From Verrucomicrobiota bacterium (lineage in GTDB: Bacteria > Verrucomicrobiota > Verrucomicrobiae > Limisphaerales > UBA11358): DNA of 53,150 bases. The stretch lies in assembly GCA_014860005.1 (NCBI GenBank), contig JACZKP010000182.1, positions 1 to 53,150 on the forward strand. Reading direction: 5' to 3'. The notes beneath the pieces were generated by a model, which saw only the letters and a list, made by a program, of their open reading frames with translations, was not told the origin of the DNA and did not search any database. Made by a program: the position numbers and the translations under genes. Below are positions 24,394-33,561 of the stretch, piece after piece; position 1 is the stretch's first letter; each line of letters opens with the position of its first letter.

Positions 24394-27300
24394 ATGATGG
24401 GTATTGCAGCCACAACCAGACGAATAAGAATGCGACTTTCCAGCCTTATGGCCGGGGCGGTCATTTGGCCGCTGATTGGCTTGAATCAAACTGTCCCCGC
24501 CATACTTGACGACTCGTTCGGATACCGGCTTGCCAGTCCGCCCGAAGTGGCGGTTTGGTGGTGCGAAGCCACCTACAAAGTGGGCCGCCATCGCGCGTTG
24601 CCGTCGGCAACCGGCGCAGCGGTGGAGATCGAAGCGGCCCGGAGTGAATACGAGCCATTTCAGATTGTACTACTGCCGGAGGCGACGCTCACCAATTTAA
24701 CGGTGTCGGTTGCGGATTTTGTGCGGCAAGGCAACGGCCCGGGGGCTACCATCGCCGCCACCAATGTCGAGGTGTGCCTGGTTGAGTACGTGCCGGTGAC
24801 CGAGCCCAGCGACAGCTTCGGGGTGGTGGGCGAGTGGCCTGACCCACTCGTGCCGCTGACGGAACCGGTCACGACCCTGGCTGGCACCAACCAGCCATTC
24901 TGGTTCACCGTGTATGTGCCCAAGGAAGCGCCCGCCGGTGATTACGAAGCCGCAGTGACATTCTCGGCGGATGGATTGCCGCCCTTTGATGTTACGGTAC
25001 GGCTGCACGTGTTCAACTTTGCGCTTTCAGATGTAACCCACACCCGCACGGCTTACGGCCTGACCCTCGATTACAACTGGCATGGCTTGACCACCGATGA
25101 GGAGAAGAATCACGTGTGGGATCTGTACCTCCAAAACTTCCGCAAACATCGCATCAGTCCCTACATGCCGCACTATCGCGCCCAGATTTGGTGGGGATTC
25201 GCAAGCGATACGGAGACATTTCGCCATAATTTTATTGCTTTCGATGCCGCCATGGAACGCTATCTGGACGAGTTCAATTTCAACTCCTTCAAATTCATGG
25301 ATGAACCGTGGACGCTCAATGGTCATCCTCGGTTCAGCGCCGGCTTTAATCAGCTATTTGCCAAGCTTTTGCAGCCCATGATGGCGCATTTCCGGGAGCG
25401 AGGATGGGCGGAAAAGGCTTATGCCTATTGGATTGATGAGCCGGATGCCCATCTCTTTCCCTTCGTCATCGAAGGGATGCAGGCGCACTTGGAAGCCGCT
25501 CCGGGCCTACGCCGCCTCCTGACGCTCATCAATACTCTTCGACCCGAGCTGTTCAATCACGTTGACACTTGGGCGCCGATCATGGCGCCAAGCATGTACC
25601 GCCCCGACGAGATCGAGGACCGGCTGCGGCACGGGGACGAGGTTTGGTGGTACACGGCCTCTTTTCCCGTCGCTCCACAGGCAAGCAATTTCATTGATCA
25701 TCCAGCCCTCAGTCATCGTATCCGAGGGTGGATGGCCGAAAAGCATGGAGTTGGCGGGGAACTGTACTGGCAGACTGCTTGGTACACGGGGACGAATGGT
25801 CCACGAAATCCCTGGGAAGACGCGATGAGTGCGGCTCCCACCGGCAGCAAACTGCGGAACGGCGATGGGATGTTGCTGTATCCGCCGGTCAAGAATCTTC
25901 CCAACGAACCCGTCCTGGCTGGCCCCATCAACTCGCTCCGCTGGGAGTTGTTGCGGGAGGCCTTGGAGGATCGCGAGTATTTCTGGCTGTTGAAGGCAAC
26001 GCTGGACCGGGCCATCAGCCGACTTGGACCGGATCACCCCGCCGTGCTGGAAGGCTATGCCGCACGCGAGGCGGCGCTGGCTCTGGTTCCTTCAATCAGC
26101 ATTTACGAGCGTGATCCGCAGGTGGTTTATGCCGCGCGGCAGCGGCTCGCGCTGGCTATCGAGTCATTGGAGGATGGTTTGCCGTTCTTCGCACGCGAGC
26201 CCGTTTCCCGGGCTGCTGCCGCAAGTGAAAGCGTGGTGTTGCGGACGGAAGGGTTGGGTTGGCCTCTGCCGGCTCTCCAGTGGCGGCTGAACGGCATGAA
26301 CATTCCCGGCGTCACGGGACCGACTTTGACTCTGACGAATTTGGGGACGGCAGATGTGGGAGACTATACTGTCGTGGCCAGCAACTCAGTCGGGGTGGCG
26401 ACCAGTGCCGTCGCCCGGTTGGCCGGTTATTGGCAGACCACGCCACAGATCGTGAGCAGTCCCGCCAGCCTGACCCGTTATGCTGGCGGCAATGCTGTCT
26501 TTTCGGTGACGTCCGTGAGCACCAACGCACTCACATACCAGTGGATGTTCAATGACAACCCGTTGGAGCATCCCTATGCGACGCAACCCGCGTTGCTTTT
26601 GACTAACCTCGATGCCGGTCAGGCTGGCCAGTATGCGGCAGTTGTGAGCAACGCAATGGGGGTTGTGACCAGTTCGGTGGCGACACTTACCGTGTTGGTG
26701 AATCCGTCCGAGGTGTCGGTGGTTTCCGGAGGCAGCCAATGGCGCTACCACGACCTCGGATTGGACTTGGGTACCGCGTGGCGGCAGCCGGGGTATGACG
26801 ATTCAGCTTGGGCAAGCGGGCTGTCCCCTTTGGGCTTCGGCAACGGAGACGAAGCCACCGCTCTGGCAGACGGCATGGAGGAAAAGCCCAACACGATCTA
26901 TTTTCGAAAAGCCTTTGAAACGCCGGCGGCTTTGTCTGGCAGACAGTTGGCGGCTCGCTTGCGGTCCGACGACGGGGCGGTGGTCTATGTCAACGGCGCT
27001 GAAGTATTCCGCCAGAACCTCCCGACCGGGGACATCGGCTTCCATACGTCGGCCCTGACGCCCGTGGAGGGTGCGGATGAAGCCGCATGGATAACGTTCC
27101 ATGTGCCTTCTCAAACATTGCATCCTGGCGCCAACGTCATCGCCGTCGAGGTCCACCAGTACGCGGACAATGTCCGTCCGGTGGCGTTTTGGATGTTCGA
27201 TGAGGCGGAATCACCGTGGCAGGATCTGGTGGGCGGGCACGACTTTGAGGCAGTAGGCACAAACGTGGTCGCCAAGCCGGGGCGGGTGGAAGGTTGTGTG

Positions 27301-28308
27301 ACCAACAGCGGGGCAGCGACCAGTTGGCTCGAGACGCCGGACCGTTCTGAGTTGCGTTACAGCGGCCCCTTCACCGCAGGGGGCTGGTTTGCCTTTGGCA
27401 TGGGAGGCGGGAATGATCCGGCTACGACCTGCTTGGAGAAAGCGGACGAGTTCCGCCTGTACTACACCGGGACGGCGGTGAATCGCTACCGGTTCCGCGT
27501 CGGCGATGTGGAAGTGCAGGACCAGACCAGCGGGACCATTTCCGGCCAGTGGCGGTTTGTGGTGGCGTGGTATGACGGGACGAACGCCTTTCTCCAGGTG
27601 GACAATGGAAGCGTGCATAGTGTGGCAGCGTCAGCGCCCATGCCCACAAGCAACCCGCTGGTGGCGTTGAAACGAGCGGGAGAGGGGGGCGGTTTTGCGG
27701 CGGACGAGGTATTCTTATACCGGCGGGTGCTGTCCGAAAGCGAACGGACAATCATCCGCACGTCGGATTTGCGGACGGTGCTGGCGACGAACGTCGAGGA
27801 CCTGGCTTTTGATTTTGAGTTGACGGCAATGGTGGTGCAGTTGCCGGTGTTTGTGGACTCGCCGGCGAGCCTGGTTCGCCATGAAGGGGAGACTGCGGCG
27901 TTCCAGTTGACAGCGGTCAGCAGCACGCCGGTGAGTTACCAGTGGTTGTTCGAGGGAGCGCCGATTTCAGGGGCGACCAACACGTTTTTATTCATGTCGG
28001 AACTGACGCACGCGCAGAGCGGCTTGTATTCGCTGGTGGCCAGCAATCTTGGGGGAGCAGTGACCAGCGCCCCGGCCATGCTCACCGTGGTTGGCCAGCC
28101 GGAGTTGCAGGTCCAATGGCTGGGTGAAGGCACGGGATTGAAACTTGTCATTCCGGCCTCCCCGGCTTCCTGGAGCTTGTTGGTTTCGACAAACTTCACG
28201 GATTGGAGTGTGCTTGCCACCGTGCCGCCAGCATCCGAACCCAACGTGGTGATGGATAGCAGCGCGTCGAATGCCCCTTTCCGTTTCTATCGTCTGCGGC
28301 GTGACTGA
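24394..28308 (+). CDS. Large secreted GH123/DUF4091-like protein with Ig-like and LamG-like domains
   Basis: 1304 residues from ATG 24394 (MMGIAATTRRIRMRLSSLMAGAVIWPL, signal peptide, AGGA just upstream); a GTG at 24292 would add 34 unlikely residues. Approximate layout: beta domain 40-210 and TIM-barrel-like GH123/DUF4091 region 210-590 with YAYWIDEPDAH. The adjacent Asp348-Glu349 corresponds to the catalytic pair used by GH123 beta-N-acetylgalactosaminidases. Then come two Ig-like domains (about 595-770, each ending in VASNSVGVATS or VVSNAMGVVTS), a galactose-binding-like domain 777-922 (RSDDGAVVYVNGAEVFRQNLP), a LamG-like domain about 930-1145, a third Ig-like domain and the C-terminal FYRLRRD element. 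It probably degrades or trims amino-sugar glycans outside the cell. Catalytic identity is inferred from motif and fold pattern. Confidence 0.75.
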   Translation: MMGIAATTRRIRMRLSSLMAGAVIWPLIGLNQTVPAILDDSFGYRLASPPEVAVWWCEATYKVGRHRALPSATGAAVEIEAARSEYEPFQIVLLPEATLTNLTVSVADFVRQGNGPGATIAATNVEVCLVEYVPVTEPSDSFGVVGEWPDPLVPLTEPVTTLAGTNQPFWFTVYVPKEAPAGDYEAAVTFSADGLPPFDVTVRLHVFNFALSDVTHTRTAYGLTLDYNWHGLTTDEEKNHVWDLYLQNFRKHRISPYMPHYRAQIWWGFASDTETFRHNFIAFDAAMERYLDEFNFNSFKFMDEPWTLNGHPRFSAGFNQLFAKLLQPMMAHFRERGWAEKAYAYWIDEPDAHLFPFVIEGMQAHLEAAPGLRRLLTLINTLRPELFNHVDTWAPIMAPSMYRPDEIEDRLRHGDEVWWYTASFPVAPQASNFIDHPALSHRIRGWMAEKHGVGGELYWQTAWYTGTNGPRNPWEDAMSAAPTGSKLRNGDGMLLYPPVKNLPNEPVLAGPINSLRWELLREALEDREYFWLLKATLDRAISRLGPDHPAVLEGYAAREAALALVPSISIYERDPQVVYAARQRLALAIESLEDGLPFFAREPVSRAAAASESVVLRTEGLGWPLPALQWRLNGMNIPGVTGPTLTLTNLGTADVGDYTVVASNSVGVATSAVARLAGYWQTTPQIVSSPASLTRYAGGNAVFSVTSVSTNALTYQWMFNDNPLEHPYATQPALLLTNLDAGQAGQYAAVVSNAMGVVTSSVATLTVLVNPSEVSVVSGGSQWRYHDLGLDLGTAWRQPGYDDSAWASGLSPLGFGNGDEATALADGMEEKPNTIYFRKAFETPAALSGRQLAARLRSDDGAVVYVNGAEVFRQNLPTGDIGFHTSALTPVEGADEAAWITFHVPSQTLHPGANVIAVEVHQYADNVRPVAFWMFDEAESPWQDLVGGHDFEAVGTNVVAKPGRVEGCVTNSGAATSWLETPDRSELRYSGPFTAGGWFAFGMGGGNDPATTCLEKADEFRLYYTGTAVNRYRFRVGDVEVQDQTSGTISGQWRFVVAWYDGTNAFLQVDNGSVHSVAASAPMPTSNPLVALKRAGEGGGFAADEVFLYRRVLSESERTIIRTSDLRTVLATNVEDLAFDFELTAMVVQLPVFVDSPASLVRHEGETAAFQLTAVSSTPVSYQWLFEGAPISGATNTFLFMSELTHAQSGLYSLVASNLGGAVTSAPAMLTVVGQPELQVQWLGEGTGLKLVIPASPASWSLLVSTNFTDWSVLATVPPASEPNVVMDSSASNAPFRFYRLRRD

Positions 28309-28479
28309 TTCGTGCCACAACGAATTTGCTTCGAGTGACCGGGCGAATTCGCGACACGCAAACCCGGCGCGCGGATTTCGGATTGAGTTCCCGCCGCAAA
28401 CCTTGTCGAATGCCGACATGGCAGTACGATTGCGTTTCGGAAGGGGCTTGCAGCGAACAGAAGGTTGCCAAGTTTGATC

Positions 28480-29628
28480 ATGAGGATACTCAGGAAATCT
28501 GGTCGGATTCCAAGCTTGCTTGGCGTCACTGCGGCATTGCTGTCCGTGGGCGGACTGGTGTTCCCCGCCGCCGGCGCCGCAGACGCGCGAGCGACCAACG
28601 AATGGGTGTTGCGAGTGGGCAGTTATAGCGACTCCACTCCCGCGATTGCGCCTGACGGCACGATTTATTTCGGCACCTTTGACGGCCGGCTGTGGGCGGT
28701 AAACAAAGACGGAACTCAAAAGTGGAGCTTCCGAGCCGGTCGCGAAATCAAATCCTCACCTGCGGTGGACATGGACGGAAACATCTATTTTGGCAGCCGT
28801 GACCGGAAGTTTTATGCTCTAACGCCGGAGGGAAAATTGCGCTGGGAATTCAAAACCGGCGCCTGGGTGGATTCCTCCGCGGCCATGGGTTCGGATGGAA
28901 CGATCTACTTCGGTTCGTGGGACAAGAAGCTTTACGCACTGAATTCACAAGGCGACAAACTCTGGGAATTCGCCACGGGCGGCCCCGTGGTTTCCTCACC
29001 CGCCATCGGCACAAACGGCGTCATTTACTTTGGCTCTCACGACGGAAAGCTCTACGCCTTGTCGTCCAACGGGGAGAAGCTCAGGCATTTCAGCGCGGCT
29101 GGTCCGGTGATTTCCTCGCCGGCGTTGGATCGAGACGGCGGGGTCTTTTTTACCTCGGTGGACGGCTTTCTCTACGCGCTCAACTCCGACGGCAGCCTGC
29201 GTTGGAAACTGCACACGACCTCGTTCCGCGAGGGTTCGCCGGTGATCGGATTGGGGGGCATGATCTTTCTCTGTTCTCACGACGGCCTGTGGGCGATCAC
29301 GCCCGAGGGCAAACAGAAGTGGTATCGCGGCAAGGAGGACATGGACGGCACGCCAGCCATCACGGCGGACGGTTCGGTGATCTTCGTTTTCCGAGATGGA
29401 CAGGTAATCAACTACGACCACGACCGTGGTCATCGCTGGATGCACTCCATCTATCCCTGTGGCAGCGTCTCGCCCGCCATTGGTGAGCATGGAACGATTT
29501 ATTTGCCGGGAGCGGTGAACCGCAGCTTGACGGCCATCCACGGCACTTCGCCTTTGGCGGCCACGCCCTGGCCCAAATTCCGTGGCAATCGCCGAAACAC
29601 CGGCAATCTGGCTGACCATTTGCGTTAA
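28480..29628 (+). CDS. Exported PQQ-type beta-propeller repeat protein
   Basis: 382 residues from ATG 28480 (MRILRKSGRIPSLLGVTAALLSVGGLVFPAAGAADA), a Sec signal peptide. About eight repeats follow with the pattern SSPAxxxDGxIYFGSxDxKLYALxxxGxxxWxFxTG. This is the PQQ/BamB-like eight-bladed propeller repeat with Trp in the W-docking position. The C-terminal TPWPKFRGNRRNTGNLA is the usual PWPxxRGNxxNTG end of these proteins. No residues for an alcohol dehydrogenase active site (Cys-Cys ring, Ca ligands) are evident, so a binding or scaffold role is more likely than a quinoprotein enzyme. It is convergent with the flippase gene, only 56 bases apart. Confidence 0.85.
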   Translation: MRILRKSGRIPSLLGVTAALLSVGGLVFPAAGAADARATNEWVLRVGSYSDSTPAIAPDGTIYFGTFDGRLWAVNKDGTQKWSFRAGREIKSSPAVDMDGNIYFGSRDRKFYALTPEGKLRWEFKTGAWVDSSAAMGSDGTIYFGSWDKKLYALNSQGDKLWEFATGGPVVSSPAIGTNGVIYFGSHDGKLYALSSNGEKLRHFSAAGPVISSPALDRDGGVFFTSVDGFLYALNSDGSLRWKLHTTSFREGSPVIGLGGMIFLCSHDGLWAITPEGKQKWYRGKEDMDGTPAITADGSVIFVFRDGQVINYDHDRGHRWMHSIYPCGSVSPAIGEHGTIYLPGAVNRSLTAIHGTSPLAATPWPKFRGNRRNTGNLADHLR

Positions 29629-29684
29629 GTGGGTTCTGTCGGACAACGTCGTCTTCCTTTTGGTGGGTTCACCAGCCACTGCGG

Positions 29685-31070
29685 CTACCACTTCCGGGAC
29701 ATGAACCGCCACCAGTTGGTGCCAATACTGCGCGCCCCTTCGCGCGGCCATTTCCAATGGTTGTAGAGGCAACCCACGACGAGGGGTGAAATAACGAAAG
29801 CCGCCAGGCCGAGGCGGGTGGTGTTAACCAGAACCAACACCACCAGGAAACTGGCCAGATTGGAGATGATGATGGGCCAGACGAACGGCATCCGGTTCTC
29901 GGTCGAAATCAGCGTCCCCCAGAAGGAATAGTTCATTTCCAGTAAGCCTTGGAGCGCGAGCAAGCTGAACCAGAGCACCGGCAGCGTGGACTTGTCCGAA
30001 CCGGCCCAACGCAGCAGCACCGGCACCACCAGCACCACCCCCAGCGCCATTGCCAGATAGGTGAGGGTTTGCAGCCAGACGCGGGGCCAGAGAGTTTTCC
30101 GCAATGCGGGGTGATCGCTCTTGATGCGCAGCTTGCCCACCATCGGCCACTTCACCAGGGTCCACACCTGCGCCATGGTGACGCCGATAATAACGAGTTG
30201 CAGTGAGAAACCGTATTCGGCGGCGGCGGCCAGGCCAAACACCGTCTGGCAAACCAGCGTGTTAGCATGGCCGGCCAGATATCCACTGGAGAACTGGAGG
30301 CCGATGCGCCAACTGTTTGGCCAGAGCGTGGCCACGAGTTGTTTCACATCTGCAGCAGTTGCGGGCGTTGTAGTTTTCGGGAGTGCGCGCAGGACAGCCC
30401 GCCGGGAAAGCTCCCGCTGCAGAACGCTGCCAATCAGTGTGGCCAACGGCACGCTCAACAAACCTGCTCCGCCCATCAACAGCAGGCAACTGAGCAGAAT
30501 CCTGACGGTCATGGCGAGCGCCCCCAGTTGCGTGCTGAGCCGCACTTGGTCCATGCCGCGCAGGAACACATTCCACCAGCCGGCATAAATCTCCCAGACC
30601 GCTGCCACCAAAGTAACACCCCATGCGATCCAAGTGACAGCCGGCGCGCTGGTTTCGTTGACGCGCACGGCGACCATCACGGTGCCCGTCGCTCCCAGCA
30701 ACAGGAGGCTGGCAAGTGATAGTAGGCGGTAAAGCTGCCGGGCGGTAGGCAACAACCGTCCGAGCAATTCGTAATTAGGTCCGTTCGCTCCGATTTCCGG
30801 CGCATAGCCCTGCGCCTGCAACTCTTTGGCGCCGCCCATTGCGTAACTGACTGCGCGTCCAATGCTCGTGGCAAATCCCAGGTCCAGAATGGGCACTAGC
30901 GCGCTGAGGCTCAACAGCACGAAGTACATCCCAAAATCCGGGCCGGACAAGTGATGGATCAGCAGCGGCAGCACAACCACACCGGAGGCCAGCCGCAGCC
31001 CGTTCATGGCCCACGACCAGACCACGGCCGATTGCGCAAGCCGTTGAATCGTGGGCGTCAGGCGAGCCAT
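29685..31070 (-). CDS. Wzx-like polysaccharide flippase (MOP superfamily)
   Basis: 461 residues with about 12 hydrophobic segments. The start is MARLTPTIQRLAQSAVVWSWAMNGLRLASGVVVLPLLIHHLSGPDFGMYFVLLSLSALVPILDLGFATSIGRAVSYAMGG. The pattern of a first helix ending in LPLLxHHLSxxDFGxYFxLLSL, then LDLGFxxxIxRxxSYAxGG, is the standard N-terminus of lipid-linked oligosaccharide flippases. It would move undecaprenyl-linked repeat units to the periplasmic face. It is the only gene of the glycan region on the minus strand and is divergent from the FkbM gene at 31303. The long loop near residues 85-100 is hydrophilic. Substrate specificity cannot be read. Confidence 0.87.
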   Translation of the reverse strand: MARLTPTIQRLAQSAVVWSWAMNGLRLASGVVVLPLLIHHLSGPDFGMYFVLLSLSALVPILDLGFATSIGRAVSYAMGGAKELQAQGYAPEIGANGPNYELLGRLLPTARQLYRLLSLASLLLLGATGTVMVAVRVNETSAPAVTWIAWGVTLVAAVWEIYAGWWNVFLRGMDQVRLSTQLGALAMTVRILLSCLLLMGGAGLLSVPLATLIGSVLQRELSRRAVLRALPKTTTPATAADVKQLVATLWPNSWRIGLQFSSGYLAGHANTLVCQTVFGLAAAAEYGFSLQLVIIGVTMAQVWTLVKWPMVGKLRIKSDHPALRKTLWPRVWLQTLTYLAMALGVVLVVPVLLRWAGSDKSTLPVLWFSLLALQGLLEMNYSFWGTLISTENRMPFVWPIIISNLASFLVVLVLVNTTRLGLAAFVISPLVVGCLYNHWKWPREGARSIGTNWWRFMSRKW

Positions 31071-31302
31071 TGAGATTGGGAGGCTGTGATCACAATCACT
31101 TCAAAGCGAATGCCAACTTGCCGGGAGGCAACGACCAGGGTCAAGCCTGGAAGAATCTCGCCGTCGCTGCTTTCCTAACGAAACGTGGGGTTGCTAACCT
31201 CCGGCGTGGTTTGTTAGCGTCGCGGGCAGATGATAAAACTCGGTTCAAGCGCACCTCTGAAGATACCCGGTAACGGGGGGTGCTGGGTTTCCTCTTGCGG
31301 CC

Positions 31303-32115
31303 ATGCCTTCTTTTTTTGAGCGAATCTGGAATAGTTCGCCCGCCTCTTTAACCCGCGCCCTTCAACGGCGCGTCCGCAACTTGCGCGCGGGAGAAGCCTG
31401 GCATGAAATCGCCGGCGGACCAGCACGGGGCCTACGCATGCTGCTGCCGACGCCACTCGATTCGGGGACTGCGGAATTGGTCAACGGCACCTTCGACCAG
31501 TTCTTCTATGAGACGATTGGCCGGCATCGCGCCCTCAAGGGTGCGCGATGCTGGGACATTGGCGCGAACATTGGATATCACACTCTGGCGCTAGCCGCAC
31601 AAGGGGCACACGTGGTTGCTTTTGAACCCGGCAAGGCCAACGTAGAACGCCTGCAGTTGCACGTGGATCACAATCCAGAAGTCGCGCAGCGCATCAAAGT
31701 CCTCCCGGTGGCGGTGGCAGACCGGGATGGCGAGGTTTCTTTCAAGGTGAGCAGTGACAGGACCGGGGCGAGTTCGGGCAGCCATCTTTCTGACGCGAGC
31801 CCACCGCTGGGAGCGGCAGTTTATGCGGCGTTTGACGAATGCGTTGTGACAGCGTTGACGATGGATACTTTGGTGCAAATGCAGGGCGAGCCACCACCGG
31901 ACATCATCAAGCTAGATGTGGAGGGGGCCGAGCATCTCGTCTTGAAGGGGGGAATGCAGATGCTAGCCCGGCACAAGCCGTTGTTGTTGGTCGAGGTGCA
32001 TCATATTTGTGTGATGCTGTCGCTGACCGAGATTCTGCTCGCGCTGGGGTATAAAATGTCTGTTTTGGATCGCGATCACGCCAGCCCGTCACGCTGCTTC
32101 ATCATGGCCAGATAG
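31303..32115 (+). CDS. FkbM-family methyltransferase
   Basis: 270 residues. SAM-binding motif I is ARCWDIGANIGYHTLALAAQGAHVVAFEPGKAN, followed by IKVLPVAVADRDGEVSF and the FkbM-specific PPDIIKLDVEGAEHLVLKGGMQML (KxDVEGxE). FkbM enzymes O-methylate sugars or polyketide hydroxyls; in a glycan cluster a sugar O-methyltransferase is likely. The N-terminal about 70 residues (WNSSPASLTRALQRRVRNLRAGEAWHEIAGGPARGLRM) are the usual extra helix region of this family. The stop is followed directly by another ATG (TAGATG). It is divergent from the flippase. Confidence 0.9.
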   Translation: MPSFFERIWNSSPASLTRALQRRVRNLRAGEAWHEIAGGPARGLRMLLPTPLDSGTAELVNGTFDQFFYETIGRHRALKGARCWDIGANIGYHTLALAAQGAHVVAFEPGKANVERLQLHVDHNPEVAQRIKVLPVAVADRDGEVSFKVSSDRTGASSGSHLSDASPPLGAAVYAAFDECVVTALTMDTLVQMQGEPPPDIIKLDVEGAEHLVLKGGMQMLARHKPLLLVEVHHICVMLSLTEILLALGYKMSVLDRDHASPSRCFIMAR

Positions 32116-32370
32116 ATGATGGATCAAAGCGTTGCTTCTTCAGCCGACATGAAAACTATCCGGTGCTGCAGCCCTTCTGCGGAAGCTTCTCGTGAGGCAT
32201 TGGCGGGTGGCAATCCTGTCGCGCAGTCGCCCTGGGCGTGGACGCGAACGGATCAGGTCTTCAAACTTGATTCTGGTTTTTCGCCATCCGCTCTCCATGT
32301 CTCCAATTCCTGCCGCATGCGTCGCGTCGGGATGGAGCTTGTGCGACAGGGAGCAGTCGTCACGCAATGA
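32116..32370 (+). CDS. Doubtful 84-codon ORF filling the gap between FkbM and GT4 genes
   Basis: The frame begins at the base after the FkbM stop (TAGATG) and ends overlapping the GT4 start as ATGA, so it tiles the 251-base gap exactly. The predicted protein is Ser/Ala-rich with no recognisable domain, signal or repeat. It has no Shine-Dalgarno beyond the end of the preceding gene. It may be a real coupled small protein or an accidental opening in GC-rich DNA; I favour the second slightly. Confidence 0.22.
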   Translation: MMDQSVASSADMKTIRCCSPSAEASREALAGGNPVAQSPWAWTRTDQVFKLDSGFSPSALHVSNSCRMRRVGMELVRQGAVVTQ

Positions 32371-33524
32371 AGATCGCGTTGCTCACCACTGACAATCGCT
32401 GGCTGTACCGGCAATTCCACCAGGAGACTCCTGCGTTTGGAATGGCGCCCGAGGCATTGATCTCGGGCTTGGCGGCCCTACCGGATGTCGAAATTCACAT
32501 CGTTTCCTGCACCCGTCACCCGCTCAAGTCACCGGAGCGACTCGGCCCGAAGGTATATTTTCACAGCCTGCATGTGCCCAAGATCGGCTGGATGCGTACG
32601 GGTTATCTCGGTTGCATTTGCGCGGTGCGCCGCCGGTTGCGGCTCATCCAACCGGACATCGTCCACGGCCACGGCACCGAGTTTGAATCGGCCATCTGCG
32701 CGGCCCATTCCGGTTACCCAAACGTCATCACTTTGCTGGGCATCATGCGGGAGATGGCCAAAGTACTGAAGGCCCGACCTGGCAGTTTTTATTGGTTCGC
32801 CGCCTTGCTGGAGAATCACTGCCTGCGGCGCACGGCGGGGGTGTTGGCCAATTCCACGTTCACTCAGGAAAAAGTGCAGCATCGCACACCCCGGACCTGG
32901 GTGGTGCCGAACGCAGTGCGCGAGGTATTCTTTGACAGTCCGCTAGTCCCACCCATGGATCCCAAGGCATCGTTACACGCACCGGTGCTGCTAAACGTCG
33001 GCACCGTCTGCACTTACAAACGGCAGAATGAATTGTTGGACATCGCCGAACAGTTGCACGCAGAAGGGCTTGAGTTTGAAATTGGTTTCATAGGTTCCGC
33101 TACGCGTGGCAACCCCTATGTGGAGCGCTTTCATGCCCGTCTCCCAGGTCTTGGGTTTTCTTCGTATCACAGCTTCATGCCGGTGCCGCAACTGATCGCG
33201 CACTACGACCGCGCAGCCGCACTGGTCCATGTTTCGGCCATCGAGTCTTTCGGTCTCGTAGTGGCGGAGGCTCTATGCCGTAATCTTAAATTCATCGGCT
33301 TCAATTCCGGCGGTGTGGCAGATATTGTGGCTGGGGTGGAAGGGGTAGAAGCGTTCTCCGATGGTGACTGGGCAGGGCTGAGGGGCTCGCTCAGTCGTTG
33401 GCTGAGAATCGGTGCGCCACGGGCACGAATGGTGGCAAACGCAATGCGGCAACGATATCATCCTATGGAGATTGCACGCCAGCACCTCAAGGTTTACCGC
33501 GATGTGTTGAACTGCGCCCGATGA
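32367..33524 (+). CDS. GT4 family glycosyltransferase
   Basis: 385 residues, GT-B fold. The N-terminal domain starts MKIALLTTDNRWLYRQF and includes IQPDIVHGHGTEFES (the D-x-V-H-x-H acceptor-side motif). The C-terminal domain has VLLNVGTVCTYKRQNELLDIAEQL (donor-domain entry) and LVHVSAIESFGLVVAEALCRNLKFIGFNSGGVADIV, the ExxGxxxxEAxAxGxxxI nucleotide-sugar signature with both Glu residues of the EX7E motif (Glu in AIESFGLVVAE). It transfers a sugar to a growing lipid-linked glycan in the cytoplasm. It lies between two FkbM methyltransferases. Confidence 0.92.
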   Translation: MKIALLTTDNRWLYRQFHQETPAFGMAPEALISGLAALPDVEIHIVSCTRHPLKSPERLGPKVYFHSLHVPKIGWMRTGYLGCICAVRRRLRLIQPDIVHGHGTEFESAICAAHSGYPNVITLLGIMREMAKVLKARPGSFYWFAALLENHCLRRTAGVLANSTFTQEKVQHRTPRTWVVPNAVREVFFDSPLVPPMDPKASLHAPVLLNVGTVCTYKRQNELLDIAEQLHAEGLEFEIGFIGSATRGNPYVERFHARLPGLGFSSYHSFMPVPQLIAHYDRAAALVHVSAIESFGLVVAEALCRNLKFIGFNSGGVADIVAGVEGVEAFSDGDWAGLRGSLSRWLRIGAPRARMVANAMRQRYHPMEIARQHLKVYRDVLNCAR

Positions 33525-33561
33525 AAACCTGATGCACTTTCCGACCGAAAACCATAATATC

